A stretch of 64,000 nucleotides of DNA from Armatimonadota bacterium (GCA_031081585.1 JAVHLY010000011.1:22773-86772); one strand, 5' to 3'. Positions 45,468 to 56,000 are shown, counted from the first letter of the stretch. Notes: generated from the letters alone by a model not told the origin. Made by a program: numbers and translations.

Positions 45468-46220
45468 TCAGGTCGTCGTCACAGACCTCCCCGCCGCGGG
45501 GGAGGCCGCACGTCCCGGCACCGGGTCCTCCCCCTGCAGGGCTTCCCGGACCGCCGCCGCGGCCAGGACCTGGGTGGAGTCCAGCGTCGGGACCGGGAGG
45601 TCGGTCTGAGCCAGCGCCAGGGGGAGTTCGGTGCACCCCAGGATGAGGAGCGCCGCCCCGCGCTCGACCAGGCGCCGGGCCACCGCCACCGCCTCCTGCC
45701 TCAGGCGCCCGTCCGCCCGCTGCGCCTTGATCGCGTAGATGAGGCGGTCGACCGTCTCCTGCTCCTCCGCAGGTGGGACCAGGACCTCACACGCCGGCGC
45801 GAGCGCCCGGGGGTAGAGCCCCGTGGCCACCGTGCCGCGGGTGGCCAGGAGCCCCACCCGCCTGGTTTCCGGGTAGCGCTGCCGGATCGCCCGCGCCACT
45901 TCCCCCATGATGTGCAGCACCGGCACCTCGACCGCCGCGGCCACCGCCGGGTAGAAGGCGTGGGCGGTATTGCAGGGGATGGCGATCACCTCGGCCCCGG
46001 CCCGCTGCAGGTTGCGGGCGGTGGCCACCAGTGCGGGGACCGGGTCTTCGCCCCCGGCGAGGATGGCCGGGGTCCGGTCGGGGATGGCCGGGTTGTTGTC
46101 GATGACCACCCGCAGGTAGTCCTGGTCGCGCTCAGCCGGCGTCAGGCGGAGGATCTGCTCGAAGAAGTAGAGGGTCGCCCAGGGGCCCAGGCCCCCCAGG
46201 ACGCCGATGGTGCGAGGCAT
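45468..46220 (-). CDS. Aspartate/glutamate racemase family protein
   Basis: This 250-residue cofactor-independent racemase family member starts MPRTIGVLGGLGPWATLYFFEQIL and has the two catalytic Cys in IPCNTAHAF and LGCTELPLAL. The pattern is closest to aspartate racemase/YgeA types, not MurI. Substrate Asp, Glu or another amino acid cannot be told. AGGAGG stands 12 bases before the ATG. It is transcribed in the same direction as the traR run but has a 149-base gap before it. Confidence 0.88.
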   Translation of the reverse strand: MPRTIGVLGGLGPWATLYFFEQILRLTPAERDQDYLRVVIDNNPAIPDRTPAILAGGEDPVPALVATARNLQRAGAEVIAIPCNTAHAFYPAVAAAVEVPVLHIMGEVARAIRQRYPETRRVGLLATRGTVATGLYPRALAPACEVLVPPAEEQETVDRLIYAIKAQRADGRLRQEAVAVARRLVERGAALLILGCTELPLALAQTDLPVPTLDSTQVLAAAAVREALQGEDPVPGRAASPAAGRSVTTT

Positions 46221-46401
46221 GGGGTCGGTTGGCCTCCTCTCTCACGGATGGGCGCTGCGAATCGGCCCGACGCCGGTGAGGCCAGCGGGGCGCGCGGCCT
46301 CCGTGTGCGTCCCCACACTACGCGGGACGCCCCGCCTTTTCCTGTCCCATGCCCATCTTCCCCGGTTTCCGGGCCCGTCGGCGCAGGCCCGACCGGACCC
46401 C
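46221..46401. other. Intergenic region between ileS and the racemase gene
   Basis: The 181 bases after the ileS stop hold a short CCCGG-AAA-CCGGG hairpin without a T-run (about 46362-46375) and the AGGAGG site of the racemase. No gene or clear promoter is seen. Confidence 0.4.
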
Positions 46402-49400
46402 CTACCCGGCGCCCTGACGGCGCAGGCCCACCCGCACCTCCAGCCCGTCCAGCCGCACCGACCGCGCCGGGACATCCGGCGGCAGAGCGCGCTCCAGCGC
46501 GACAGCCAGGGTCTCGCGCCGGACGTAGTCGCCGTGGGCGGCCAGCACCTCCTCCACGCCGTCGCCATCCACGAAGAGGACGATGCGGTCGGCGAGGTCG
46601 AGACCGGCCTCCTTGCGCAGCTGCTGGACGTGGTGCACCAGCTCGCGCGCCTGCCCCTCCCGGCGCAGCTCGGGGGTGAGGCGGGTGTCGAGGACGACGA
46701 CCTCCCCCGCCAGCCCCTCGGCGACGTACCCGTCCGCCGCCTGGAGCCGCACCTCCACCTCGTCCGATTCGACCACGACCGCCTCCCCGTCCACCTCCAC
46801 CGTCACCCGGCCCGCCCCCTCCAGGCGGCGCAGGAGGCCGAGCGGGTCGAGCTCGCGCAGCCGGGCGGCCACGGTCTGCACGCGCGGGCCGAAGCGCGGC
46901 CCCAGCCGGTCGAAGCGGGGGCGGACCTCGTAGCGGGCGTAGGGGGCCGCGTCCTCGAGGAGGCGGACCGCCTTCACGTTGAGTTCCTCGGCCAGGTGCT
47001 CGAGGAGTTCGGGTGCGGCGGCGAGGTCCGCCCGCCGCGTCACCAGCAGTGCGGCCGGGAGCGGCTGGCGGGTGCGCAGGCGGATGCGCTGCCGGGCGGC
47101 GCGGCCCAGCGAGACCAGGCGGCGCACGGCCTCCACCTGCGCCTCCAGCGCCGGGTCGATCCGCCCGACGTCCGGGAGCGGGAAGTCGGTCAGGTGCACG
47201 CTGGCCGGGGCGGCGGGGTCCAGACGCCGCACCAGGTTCTGGTAGAGCTGCTCGGTGACGAAGGGGATGAAGGGCGCCAGCGCCCGCGCCAGCGTCACCA
47301 GCACCTGGTAGAGCGTGAAGTAGGCGGCGCGCTTGTCCTGGTCATCCTCCGCCTTCCAGAAGCGGCGCCGGGAGCGGCGCACGTACCAGGTGGAGAGGTC
47401 CTCGACGAAGCGCTCCACCGGCCGGGCCGCCCCCGCCGGGTCGTAGTCGTCCAGGCGCTCGCGCACGGTGCGCACCGTCCCGGCCAGGCGGGAGAGGATC
47501 CACCGGTCCAGCAGCCGCAGCGGGGGCTCCGTGCGCACCATGGCGGCCACGTCGGTCGGCTCCAGGTTGGCGTAGGCCACGAAGAAGGCGTAGACGTTCC
47601 ACAGGGGGATGAGGAAGCGCCGCCGCACCTCGTCGGCCGGGCGGTAGCCGAAGTTGATGTTGGCTGCCGGGTTCTGGACGGCGAACATCCAGCGCATGAC
47701 GTCCACGCCGATGCGGTCGGCGCCCTCCTCGAACTCGATGGCGTTCCCCCAGGACTTGTGCATCTCCCGGCCGGTCTCGTCCCGCACCAGGGCGTGCCCC
47801 AGGCAGACGCGGAAGGGGGCGGTCGCCTCCAGCACCGTGCTCATCACCAGCAGGGCGTAGAACCAGTTGCGGTACTGCCCCGGGAAGGCCTCGGTGATGA
47901 AGTCCGCCGGGAACCACTCCCGCCAGTAGCGCCGGTCTCCCAGGTAGCTCACCTGGCCGGTCTGCGGGTCGACGAGCGTGGAGAAGGGCACGATGCCGGC
48001 ATCCAGCCACGGGTTGCCGATGTCGGGGATGCGGCCCACGCGCTCGCCGCACCGCGGGCAGGCGATCTTCACCGCATCGACCCACGGGCGGTGCGGGGAG
48101 TGTCCCTCGAACACCTCCCACCCCTCCACCGCCCGGGCCCGGAGCTCCTCCCGTCCCCCGATGACCTCGAAGTGCCCGCAGCGGTGGCACTCGTAGATCG
48201 GCAGCGCCAGACCGTAGTAGCGCTTCTTGCTGATCATCCAGTCGTGCATGTTGCGCAGCCAGTCCAGCTCGCGGTCCAGCCCGAACTCGGGGATCCAGCG
48301 CACCGTGCGGGCCACCGCCATGAGCTGCTCCCGGATGGGGTCCATGGCGATGAACCATTCGTCCACCAGCCGGAAGACCAGGTCGGTGCCGCACCGCCAG
48401 CACACCGGGTAGCGGTGGGTGTAGGGCTCGTGGCGGTAGAGCAGCCCGCGCTGCGCCAGGTCGGCGACGATACGCTCGTTGGCCTCGGCCACCCCCAGCC
48501 CGGAGAGCCAGCCGAAGCCCTCCACGAAGACGCCGAACTCGTCCAGCGGCGCCACCACCGGCAGGCCGTGGGCGCGCCCCAGCGCGAAGTCCTCGGGGCC
48601 GGCGCCCGGCGCGATGTGGACGAGGCCGGTCCCCTCCGCCGCGCTCACCTCCTCCCAGGGGATGACGCGGTGCTCGATGCCCGCTACGGCCGGTAACTCG
48701 TCAAACGGGCCTCGATACCGCAACCCCACCAGGTGCCGGCCGGGCACCTCCTCCAAGACCTCGTACCGCCCCCGGAGCTGGTGCAGGGCCCCCGTGGCCA
48801 GCCAGTACTCCTGCCCGTCCTGCCGCACGCGCGCGTAGCGCAGCTCCGGGTGCACCGCCACCGCCACGTTGCTGGTCAGCGTCCAGGGCGTCGTCGTCCA
48901 GACGAGCAGGGAGCGCGCCGTCGCCGCTCCGTCGGCCCCGAGCAGGGGGAAGCGCACGAACAGCCCCGGGTGGGTCCGCTCCTGGTAGCCCTCGGTGACG
49001 ATCTCGTGCTCGGAGATGCCGGTGGCGCAGCGCGGGCACCAGGGCATGACGTCGTGCCCCTTGTAGAGGAGCCCCCGCTCCCAGCAGCGCTTGAGGAAGT
49101 ACCAGATCATGTAGTTGTTCTCGTCGGACATGGTGTGGTAGGAGTGCTCCCAGTCCATCCAGTAGCCGAGCCGGATGGACTGCTGGGTCTGGAGGGCGGC
49201 GAACCGCCGCACCCGCTCCTTGCACCGCTCCACGAAGGCGGCGATGCCGTAGGTCTCGATGTCCCGCTTGGTGCGGAACCCCAGCTCCCGCTCCACCTCC
49301 ACCTCGATCCACAGCCCCTGGCCGTCGAAGCCGTTCTGGTAGCGCTGCCGGTGGCCGAGCATGGTGTGGTAGCGCTGGAAGAGGTCCTTGTAGGTGCGGC

Positions 49401-49587
49401 CCCAGGCGTGGTGGACGCCCATGGGGTTGTTGGCGGTGATAGGGCCGTCGAGGAAGGACCAGCGCACCGGCGCGTGCGCGTTGCGCCGGATGTAGCGCTC
49501 CATCATCCCCTCGCGCAGCCACCACTCCAGGACCGCCCGCTCGCGGGCCGGGAAGTCCACGCTGGTCGGCACCGGCTCGAACCGCAT
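46402..49587 (-). CDS. ileS: Isoleucyl-tRNA synthetase with atypical signature motifs
   Basis: This 1061-residue class I synthetase charges tRNA-Ile. The HIGH region reads PMGVHHAWGRTYKD, and the KMSKS loop reads REMHKSWGN. The CP1 editing domain (TPWTLTSNVAVAV, HIAPGAGPEDFALG) and the anticodon-binding and C-terminal domains are present. Typical IleS has HxGH and KMSKSLGN; the shared GxxxD, WEVEVE-like and MHKSWGN context suggests a recognised divergent IleS clade rather than decay. ATG 49587 is preferred over 49593: AGGAGG is 8 bases before it but only 2 before the other. A T-box leader controls it. Confidence 0.93.
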   Translation of the reverse strand: MRFEPVPTSVDFPARERAVLEWWLREGMMERYIRRNAHAPVRWSFLDGPITANNPMGVHHAWGRTYKDLFQRYHTMLGHRQRYQNGFDGQGLWIEVEVERELGFRTKRDIETYGIAAFVERCKERVRRFAALQTQQSIRLGYWMDWEHSYHTMSDENNYMIWYFLKRCWERGLLYKGHDVMPWCPRCATGISEHEIVTEGYQERTHPGLFVRFPLLGADGAATARSLLVWTTTPWTLTSNVAVAVHPELRYARVRQDGQEYWLATGALHQLRGRYEVLEEVPGRHLVGLRYRGPFDELPAVAGIEHRVIPWEEVSAAEGTGLVHIAPGAGPEDFALGRAHGLPVVAPLDEFGVFVEGFGWLSGLGVAEANERIVADLAQRGLLYRHEPYTHRYPVCWRCGTDLVFRLVDEWFIAMDPIREQLMAVARTVRWIPEFGLDRELDWLRNMHDWMISKKRYYGLALPIYECHRCGHFEVIGGREELRARAVEGWEVFEGHSPHRPWVDAVKIACPRCGERVGRIPDIGNPWLDAGIVPFSTLVDPQTGQVSYLGDRRYWREWFPADFITEAFPGQYRNWFYALLVMSTVLEATAPFRVCLGHALVRDETGREMHKSWGNAIEFEEGADRIGVDVMRWMFAVQNPAANINFGYRPADEVRRRFLIPLWNVYAFFVAYANLEPTDVAAMVRTEPPLRLLDRWILSRLAGTVRTVRERLDDYDPAGAARPVERFVEDLSTWYVRRSRRRFWKAEDDQDKRAAYFTLYQVLVTLARALAPFIPFVTEQLYQNLVRRLDPAAPASVHLTDFPLPDVGRIDPALEAQVEAVRRLVSLGRAARQRIRLRTRQPLPAALLVTRRADLAAAPELLEHLAEELNVKAVRLLEDAAPYARYEVRPRFDRLGPRFGPRVQTVAARLRELDPLGLLRRLEGAGRVTVEVDGEAVVVESDEVEVRLQAADGYVAEGLAGEVVVLDTRLTPELRREGQARELVHHVQQLRKEAGLDLADRIVLFVDGDGVEEVLAAHGDYVRRETLAVALERALPPDVPARSVRLDGLEVRVGLRRQGAG

Positions 49588-49644
49588 CGCCATCGCCTCC
49601 TGACGCCTCTCTTGCCCCTCCCTGCCCCCACCGCGTCCAGGCCA

Positions 49645-50001
49645 AACAGCAACGCCCGTCCCTCAAGGACGGGCGCAGCCGCGGTACCACCCTGATTCCG
49701 GTGTGGCCCTGGCGGGCGCGCGCGCACCCACGCGGTTGAGCCGCCGCCGCCACACCGGCACTCATCCAGGGACGGGAGGCCTCCGCCTCCGATCCCCTCC
49801 CCACGGTCACGGTGGGGGTTCCGGTGGGGCTACAGGGAACAACGCTCCGTTCGCCCCACGGCTCCGGGGGGATCTTCGGCCGGCCCTGCGCCGCCGGGCT
49901 CGCACCCACAGCCCCCGTCCCGCCGACAGCACCGGCCTCGGGGACTCCCCGGCTCGCTCGGGCGAGGGGCCGTCCTACTCGTCCCCGTCATCGCCCAGGT
50001 G
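49645..50001 (-). promoter_or_regulatory. Ile-specific T-box riboswitch leader of ileS
   Basis: The minus-strand leader has the hallmark T-box string AGGGTGGTACCGCGG (49679-49693). Before it is a stem III with CCGGTGTGG/CCACACCGG arms, and after it a terminator hairpin (49653-49675). Further upstream, GATGACGGGGACGAGTAGG and GGTGCGAGCCCGG match T-box stem I elements. GAAGATCCCCCCGGAGC places ATC (49871-49873, minus strand) at the specifier position, which is an Ile codon. Uncharged tRNA-Ile should favour antitermination and raise ileS expression. Confidence 0.92.
49653..49675 (-). terminator. T-box-controlled terminator hairpin before ileS
   Basis: Perfect arms GCCCGTCC and GGACGGGC with a 5-base loop, extended by one G-C pair, are followed on the minus strand by TTGCTGTTT. 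It follows the T-box string at once, so the antiterminator would compete with it. Confidence 0.8.
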
Positions 50002-50007
50002 GCAGGT

Positions 50008-50037
50008 ATGGTAGCAACGCGGTCCCACGGGGGTCAA
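50008..50037 (-). promoter_or_regulatory. ileS promoter
   Basis: TTGACC (50032-50037), an 18-base spacer and TACCAT (50008-50013) lie on the minus strand immediately before the T-box leader. The transcript would start near 50001. Confidence 0.7.
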
Positions 50038-50074
50038 GGTGACGCAGTGCCTCAGACTACATCCATCGGGGGTC

Positions 50075-50804
50075 GTTGCCTCATAGCACATGTGAGGCAA
50101 CTGCTCGCCACCTTGGGAGGTCCGACCGGCCCCATGACCCCCCTCTCCAGGCGCCAGCTGTCGCCCACTGCGGCGAGTCGACGCGTGGCGAGGACCTCCA
50201 CAGCCTCTCGGTGGTGGACATTGCGACCGCGGGGTTCGAGCCCCGCGCCGTGGTCAACCGCAACCAACGCCATGTCTTTGAGGCGTTCACCATCATCCGC
50301 CATCGGCTCCCCTTCCCCCTGCCGGGCATCGATGCCGACCATGACAGCGCCTTCATCAACCCCACCCTCCTCGCCGACTGTCGCGCCCAGCGCCTCACGT
50401 TCCCACGCTCCCGGGAGTATGGCAAGAACGACCAGGCCCACGTGGAAGAGCGCCATGGAGCAGTGATCCGCCGCCTCATCGGCTACGACCGGTACGGGGG
50501 GAAGCCGGCTGCTGCCGCGCTCCAATGCCGTCCACGCTGTGCTGCGACTCTGGGTCAACTTCTTCCAGCCGATCATGCGGCTCGTCGCCAAGGAGCGTGT
50601 GGGGGCCAAGGTGATCAAGCGCTGCGATCAGGCCAGAATCCCCTACCAGCGCGTCCTGGAGGTCCCGGAGGTCTCGCCCTCCGCCGAGCAGGCCCTCCGA
50701 GCTCTCTACCAAAGTCACCCCCGTCTAGCTGCGGCGGGAGCTTGAGCGGCACCTGGCGAATCTGTGGCGCCACAGCCTTCACTCAGGAGGGTCCGTGAGG
50801 CAAC
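50075..50804 (+). mobile_element. Decayed insertion sequence, internally deleted
   Basis: GTTGCCTCA at 50075-50083 and TGAGGCAAC at 50796-50804 form terminal inverted repeats around a broken transposase. The left end also carries an inner inverted copy (TGAGGCAAC at 50093-50101), making a 9-bp-arm hairpin. The element is about 730 bases, too short to encode the full transposase of this type, and it lies between the ileS promoter and the glycan cluster. No target-site duplication was evident. Confidence 0.75.
50160..50790 (+). pseudogene. Remnant of an integrase-core (DDE) transposase
   Basis: The reading frame picks up in the catalytic domain: HCGESTRGEDLHSLSVVDIATAG (first Asp), FPLPGIDADHDSAFINP (second Asp; a normal DNGSEF reads DHDSAF), and FPRSREYGKNDQAHVEERHG (Glu). 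Near 50520 the frame shifts to the one encoding LRLWVNFFQPIMRLVAKERVG, and near 50725 it shifts again to read LRRELERHLANLWR. The N-terminal DNA-binding part is missing. It is non-functional. Confidence 0.85.
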
Positions 50805-50834
50805 GGGCCCCGGAAACTCAGGTTTCTCCATGAG

Positions 50835-53099
50835 TCACGGGCGGTCGCCGGCCTCGCCCCGGGCCGCCACCTGCCGGGACAGGGCCGGAGCCCGGCCCTG
50901 CGCGACAGCCAGCGCGAGGACCACTACGGCGGCACCGGCCTGCAGGAGCGCGCCCGCGACCATTCCCGCATCCGAGGTGGCCAGGAGGGCGACCCACCGA
51001 TGGACCCCTCCAGCGGGGTGGAAGGCTGGGAGGGTGCCGGGGTACCACACGCTGGTGGCCGTCATCAGCGCCCACATGCCGACGAGACCCGTCAGCGTCA
51101 CCGCCACGAGGGCGAGCGCTCCCGCCCCGCGCGTCCACGGGAGGGCCGCCGCCAGGAACGGGATGGCCAGGGCCACGTACCGTGGCTGCGTGCGCGTGAG
51201 CAGCACCGCACCCCACACGAGCGCCGCCGCAGGCACGAGGAGGGATGAGGCCGGGTGGCGCGTCCCGCGCACCGCCGCGCCGACGAGCAGCACGGTCACC
51301 AGGAGGAAGCCGAGGCGCCCCAGCAGGAAGGGGCTGGGGCCGAACACGGAGGGGCGCAGATCGGAGGCGCCCAGGCGCTCCCACCCGTGGAGCTCCCTCT
51401 CCAGGATAGCCCACAGCGGGAAGCCCCCCTGTGCGACGACGGCGTCCGGTCCCGGAGAGGAGAGGATGCCAAAGGCGAGCCCTTTGCCGAGCAGCGGCCG
51501 GTACAGCGCCGCCGGCTCCAGCCCAGCGGCCAGCAGGGGAGCGACGAGGACGAACAGGACGAGGGCGGCGGTGGCGGCACCGTCCAGCGCCCGGCGGAGC
51601 CCGAAACGGGCCAGCCCGAGCGCCAGGAGCGGCGCCAGCACGAGCACGGCCGTCTGCTTGGTCAGACAGGCCAGCCCCAGGCCCACCCAGAAGAGCACGG
51701 GCCGGTCGAGCGCGGCGCCGGAGGCGGCCAGCAGCAGCCAGAGGAGGAGGATCGTGTCCGTCTGCCCCCACACCGCGGCTCCGAAGAGCACGGCGGGGTT
51801 GAGGGCGTAGGCCAGCGCGGCCAGCCCGGCCGCGGCGAGGGCGCCGCGCAGCCACCACACCAGCGTGAAGATGAGGATCCCACCGACCGCCTCCGCGGCG
51901 ACGGCGGCCACTTTGAGTGCCGCCACCACTCCCGCTGCCGGGACCATCCAGGCGACTCCCCGGAACAGGTAGAGCAGCACCGGGGGATACGGATAGGCCA
52001 TCGACGCATACGGCCACCCGCCCTGTGCCATGCCGCTCGTGGCCAGCTGCGCACCCTGGAGCAGGTGGAGCACCCCGCCCTCCCGCGCCAGGTGAGTCCA
52101 GACCTCGACGAAACGCCGGTCCAACGGGTGGGGCGGCAGCGGCGCCACCAGGACGCCGGCCGCCGCCGTAGCTGCCGCGACGAGCAGCGGCCAGAGCAGC
52201 GCGGTCCTGCCCCCGCCGGGAACGCCATGTCTTCGCACCCATCGGGCCGCCGATCGGATGCCGACGTCGGTCCCCCTCCTACCCGGGAGCCTCCACCAGC
52301 TGAACAGAGACCAGAGGACCACCAGGGCAACGAGCCCCGTCCCCAGCCGGACCGCCGGGATCGTCTGCCCCGAGGCGCGGCGGTCGCCTGGCAGGAGGGT
52401 TACGCGCAGCTCCGTCACCCGTGCCCTGGCCCGCCCGTCGGGCGCGGTGGCGAGGAGCGTGAGCGCTCGAGGGTCGAGCGAGAAGAGCGGCGGCACCTCG
52501 TCCCGCTCCACTGCCAGGGCCCGCCGCCGGCCGTCCGCGCTCACCGCGATCTCAGCCCGGCCCGGCTCCCACCGCACCGTCCAGGGGTGGCGGTCCGGCG
52601 CGCGCGGCCCTCCTGCGTAGGGACCGAGCACGGCCTGGGTGAGCCAGCGCTCACCCAGGCGCGCCCCCGCGTGGACCTGGCCGTCGGGTCCGTACCACGC
52701 CTCCAGCGCCGCGTCGGCGCGCGGGTTCCAGAGGCGCACCTGCAGCGGGTAGGCCAGCCCCGTCCGCTCCAGGACTCGGGCGACCAGCGTCGCCGAGAAC
52801 GGTGCGTCCGCGGTGACGAGGTGCACCATGGGCTGCGCCCGCGGCCCGGCGGCCAGCTCCAGGGCCTCCGGCTGCAAGGTAATGCGGCCGGGTCGCGGGA
52901 GGAGGCCGCGAGGGACGGCCGTCAGCACCATGGGGTCGAAGCCGCTCAGCACCGGACCCGGCGGTACCACCGGCCACGGCAGCACCACCAGCGCGCCGAT
53001 CACGAGGAGCAGGATGGTCCTGGGGGCGGTCACGGCGGGCCGGCAGAGGCGGTCACGGCGGACCGGCAGGTACGGAGGCACGGGCCTGAACGGGTGCAC
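50835..53099 (-). CDS. GT-C-type membrane glycosyltransferase with large extracytoplasmic N-domain
   Basis: The protein of up to 754 residues has a signal-like helix (about 25-45), a roughly 200-residue mostly beta N-terminal domain, and about ten hydrophobic segments. GT-C/DUF2029-like landmarks are WPYASMAYPYPPVLLYLF, NPAVLFGAAVWGQTDTILLLWLLLAA and GLACLTKQTAVLVLAPLLAL. Such proteins add sugars from polyprenyl-phosphate donors outside the membrane. The start may be later than 53099: that ATG overlaps the upstream gene by 47 bases, and a start near residue 25 would not. Donor and acceptor are unknown. Confidence 0.75.
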   Translation of the reverse strand: MHPFRPVPPYLPVRRDRLCRPAVTAPRTILLLVIGALVVLPWPVVPPGPVLSGFDPMVLTAVPRGLLPRPGRITLQPEALELAAGPRAQPMVHLVTADAPFSATLVARVLERTGLAYPLQVRLWNPRADAALEAWYGPDGQVHAGARLGERWLTQAVLGPYAGGPRAPDRHPWTVRWEPGRAEIAVSADGRRRALAVERDEVPPLFSLDPRALTLLATAPDGRARARVTELRVTLLPGDRRASGQTIPAVRLGTGLVALVVLWSLFSWWRLPGRRGTDVGIRSAARWVRRHGVPGGGRTALLWPLLVAAATAAAGVLVAPLPPHPLDRRFVEVWTHLAREGGVLHLLQGAQLATSGMAQGGWPYASMAYPYPPVLLYLFRGVAWMVPAAGVVAALKVAAVAAEAVGGILIFTLVWWLRGALAAAGLAALAYALNPAVLFGAAVWGQTDTILLLWLLLAASGAALDRPVLFWVGLGLACLTKQTAVLVLAPLLALGLARFGLRRALDGAATAALVLFVLVAPLLAAGLEPAALYRPLLGKGLAFGILSSPGPDAVVAQGGFPLWAILERELHGWERLGASDLRPSVFGPSPFLLGRLGFLLVTVLLVGAAVRGTRHPASSLLVPAAALVWGAVLLTRTQPRYVALAIPFLAAALPWTRGAGALALVAVTLTGLVGMWALMTATSVWYPGTLPAFHPAGGVHRWVALLATSDAGMVAGALLQAGAAVVVLALAVAQGRAPALSRQVAARGEAGDRP

Positions 53100-56000
53100 G
53101 AGCCCACAACCACAGCGACTGGAGACGGCGCATCCCTGGCCGCGGCGACCCGTACCGACAGGTCACCTCGTCCAGGCCGGCTGCGCGTGCCAGCGCCGCG
53201 AGCTCCCGGCGCGTGAAGAGGACGCCAAACCAGTTCCCATCCCCGATGACGGACTTCAGCGCGCGCCACAGCCGGCGCTCCCCCAGCCCGTTCACCTGGA
53301 ACCGCACCAGCCCGCCGGGCCGCAGGACGCGCACGGCCTCGCGCAGGTAACCGGCGACCACGGCGCGGTCGGGGACGTGCTGGAAGACCAGGTGGGAGAA
53401 GACCAGGTCCACTGAACGATCCGGGATGCCGACCAGCGTCCGACCGTCGTTGGCCATGACCCGCACGTTCGGCAGGTCACGCAGGCGCTCGGCCGCCAGC
53501 GTGACCATCACCTCGGAGACGTCCACCCCCCACACCTCCCGGGCACGGGCGGCCAGGGGACGCAGCAGCCGGCCCGTCCCGCACCCGATCTCCAGGAGGC
53601 GCCAGGTGCGCAGGCGGTCCGCGTCGATCTCCTCGAGGAGGTCCGCGAGGTCGGCGTCGGCGGTGCGCGCTGCCTCCTCCGGACCGGTCGCCCAGGCGGT
53701 GAACCAGTCTGCTGCCTCCTGGGCCCGGGCATCCCAAGCCTGACGGGCCGACAGATGGTGCCGACGCCAGATCTCTCGAAGCGTGGTGACCGGCCCACGC
53801 AGCCGACGGGCGAGATACGACGCCCACCGCCGTGGCCGGACCACCACCCAGAGGAGCAGCAGGCCGGAGGCGAGCAGGTAGGCAGGCCCCGCCCCGACGC
53901 GCGCGGCGCGAGCCCACGAGGGGAAGGCCAGGCAGATGCGGTGCCGCCCCGCCGGACCGCGCAGGGTGAGCAACCCCAGGGCATCCTCCCCCACGCGCAC
54001 GGCCGGGTCCGCCGCCCGCCAGCGCGGAACGGCCGCCACGCTCACCGTGACCGTCGCGCGGGCGGATGGGAGCGTCACCTGGAAGCACTCGGCGTGCTCG
54101 CGGCGGAAGGGGACCGCCTGAATGGCCTCGGTCTCGCGCTCGAAGCGCAGGGAGGAGAAGTAGGCCTGGTGGAGACCGCTCCCGGCGACGCCCAGGATCA
54201 GCCGGTCCACCCGGCTGCAGTCCAGAGCGTACCGGAACCGACCAGGACGCACAGGCAGCGGATCGTCGGGGTGCACCAGGAGCCAGGTCCCCTCGCGCCG
54301 CACCCGCACCGCCAGGCCGGCCGCCGTCGGCGACCACGCCGTGAAGGCGACGTGGGTGCACGCCCGGGCCGGAGGGCGCACCTCGACGAACGTCCACCCG
54401 TGAACCGTGGAGCCGGCCAGCGTCAGCGCAGCGACATCGTCCTCACGTCGGACCTCCACCTCCCGGGCCCCGCCTCCCGGACGCCAGACAGCGCTCCACA
54501 ACGGCGCCTGCGCCAGGGTGCGGACCATGCGCCGGGGAGTCCCTGTCCACGCCGCCACAGGCGGGTGGACCGCCCGGTAGAGGCGCCAGCTGCGGAAGGG
54601 CCCCCGTCCCGTCTCCAGGACGAGCTCGAAGCGGTCCCGCGGCACGGCCGGGTCGTAGACCCGGTCCTGGGTCACCACCCAGCGGATGCCGTAGACCCGC
54701 GCATGCCGGAGGAAGAAGCGGGTCAGGCGCAGCGTGGGATCGGCGAATTTCTCATACGCCAGGGCCTCCACGCCGGAACGCCGCAGGACGGCCAGCTGCC
54801 GCGCGTCGTTGTAGGCGCCGTCGATCAACGGCCGCCCGGCCACGTCGGGCAGGGTGAAGACGACGGGTGGCGTCCCGAGCGGCAGCACCCTGCCCCAGCC
54901 GCGTTCCTGCTGCAGCCGAGCCACCAGCGCCGCCGGGATCAGGCGTGCGCTCGTCCCGTCCAGGTGCACATTCGCGCCGCGAGCACGCGGGGCCGCACCA
55001 CCGCTCCCTGCCCCCTCTTCCATGGCACCGGCCACCAGGCGGCGGTAGAGCGCCTGCGTGTGCCCGAAGGAACACCCGAGGAGGAGGACTCCCGCCACCA
55101 CGGCCGCACCGACGAGCCGCGGGAACGTCGGAGCGACCGGCCCCAGCGCGTGGGCCAGGGCGACGTAGCCCATGGGGACCGTGAGGAGGAGGAAGCGGTC
55201 GTACACGAGCACCTGGGCCCAGGGCAGGAGGCGCCCGATACCGCCGGCCGGGCCCAGTGAGACCCACAGCCCCACGAGCGTGGCCAGGGCGAAGGCCCAC
55301 GCAGGGGTCCGGAGCGTGGAGCGTCGCAGGGCCAGGCTCAGGAGGAGCAACCAGCCGGCCGCGAGGCCCAGCCACGGCGGAGGGACGACCTCCCGCAGCG
55401 CCACGAGGCCGGCCACCCCCGCCGCCGCTCCGACCGCCTTGCCCGCCCCCCCCATCCGGGCGAGGGCGACCGACGGCAGCGCCAGGACCATCGACAGTCC
55501 CGCCGGCGCGCCCACCCAGGTGAGCCATCCGGCGGGCCTCACCAGGTCCGGGCTGCGCGTGACGTGCGGCACCGGCGTCTTGGTGAACCGGGGCAGGTCG
55601 AGCAGGAGCGGAAGGGAGGGGAGGAGCGCCAGCAGGACGCCCACGACCATCGGCAAAGCCAGCCGGGCGAGGACCCGCCGCCAGGGGAGCAGGAGGGCCG
55701 GCGGGAGCAACGCGATCGGCACCGCCAGCAGGGGGAGCAGGTGGATGCTCCCCAGGAGGCCGACGCCGAGCGCCACCAGGACGGCGAGGCGGAGGTCGTG
55801 GTGCGGGCGGCGCAGCAGCGCGCCGCAGCCGGCGAGCGTGGCCCAGAAGACCACGAAGGCCAGGAGCGTGGGATACTGGCCGAACCACAAGGCCCGCCAG
55901 AGCGCCGGCGCCAGCAGGGTGGCAAAGGCCGCGGCAGCCGCCCGTGTGGCGTCCAGCCCACCGTAGTGACGACAGGCGGCGTAGAGGGCAGGACCAGTCG

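Noticed and set aside
50228..50260. A GGTTCGAGCC-like string resembling a tRNA T arm
   Set aside because: No cloverleaf forms around it; it lies inside the transposase remnant.
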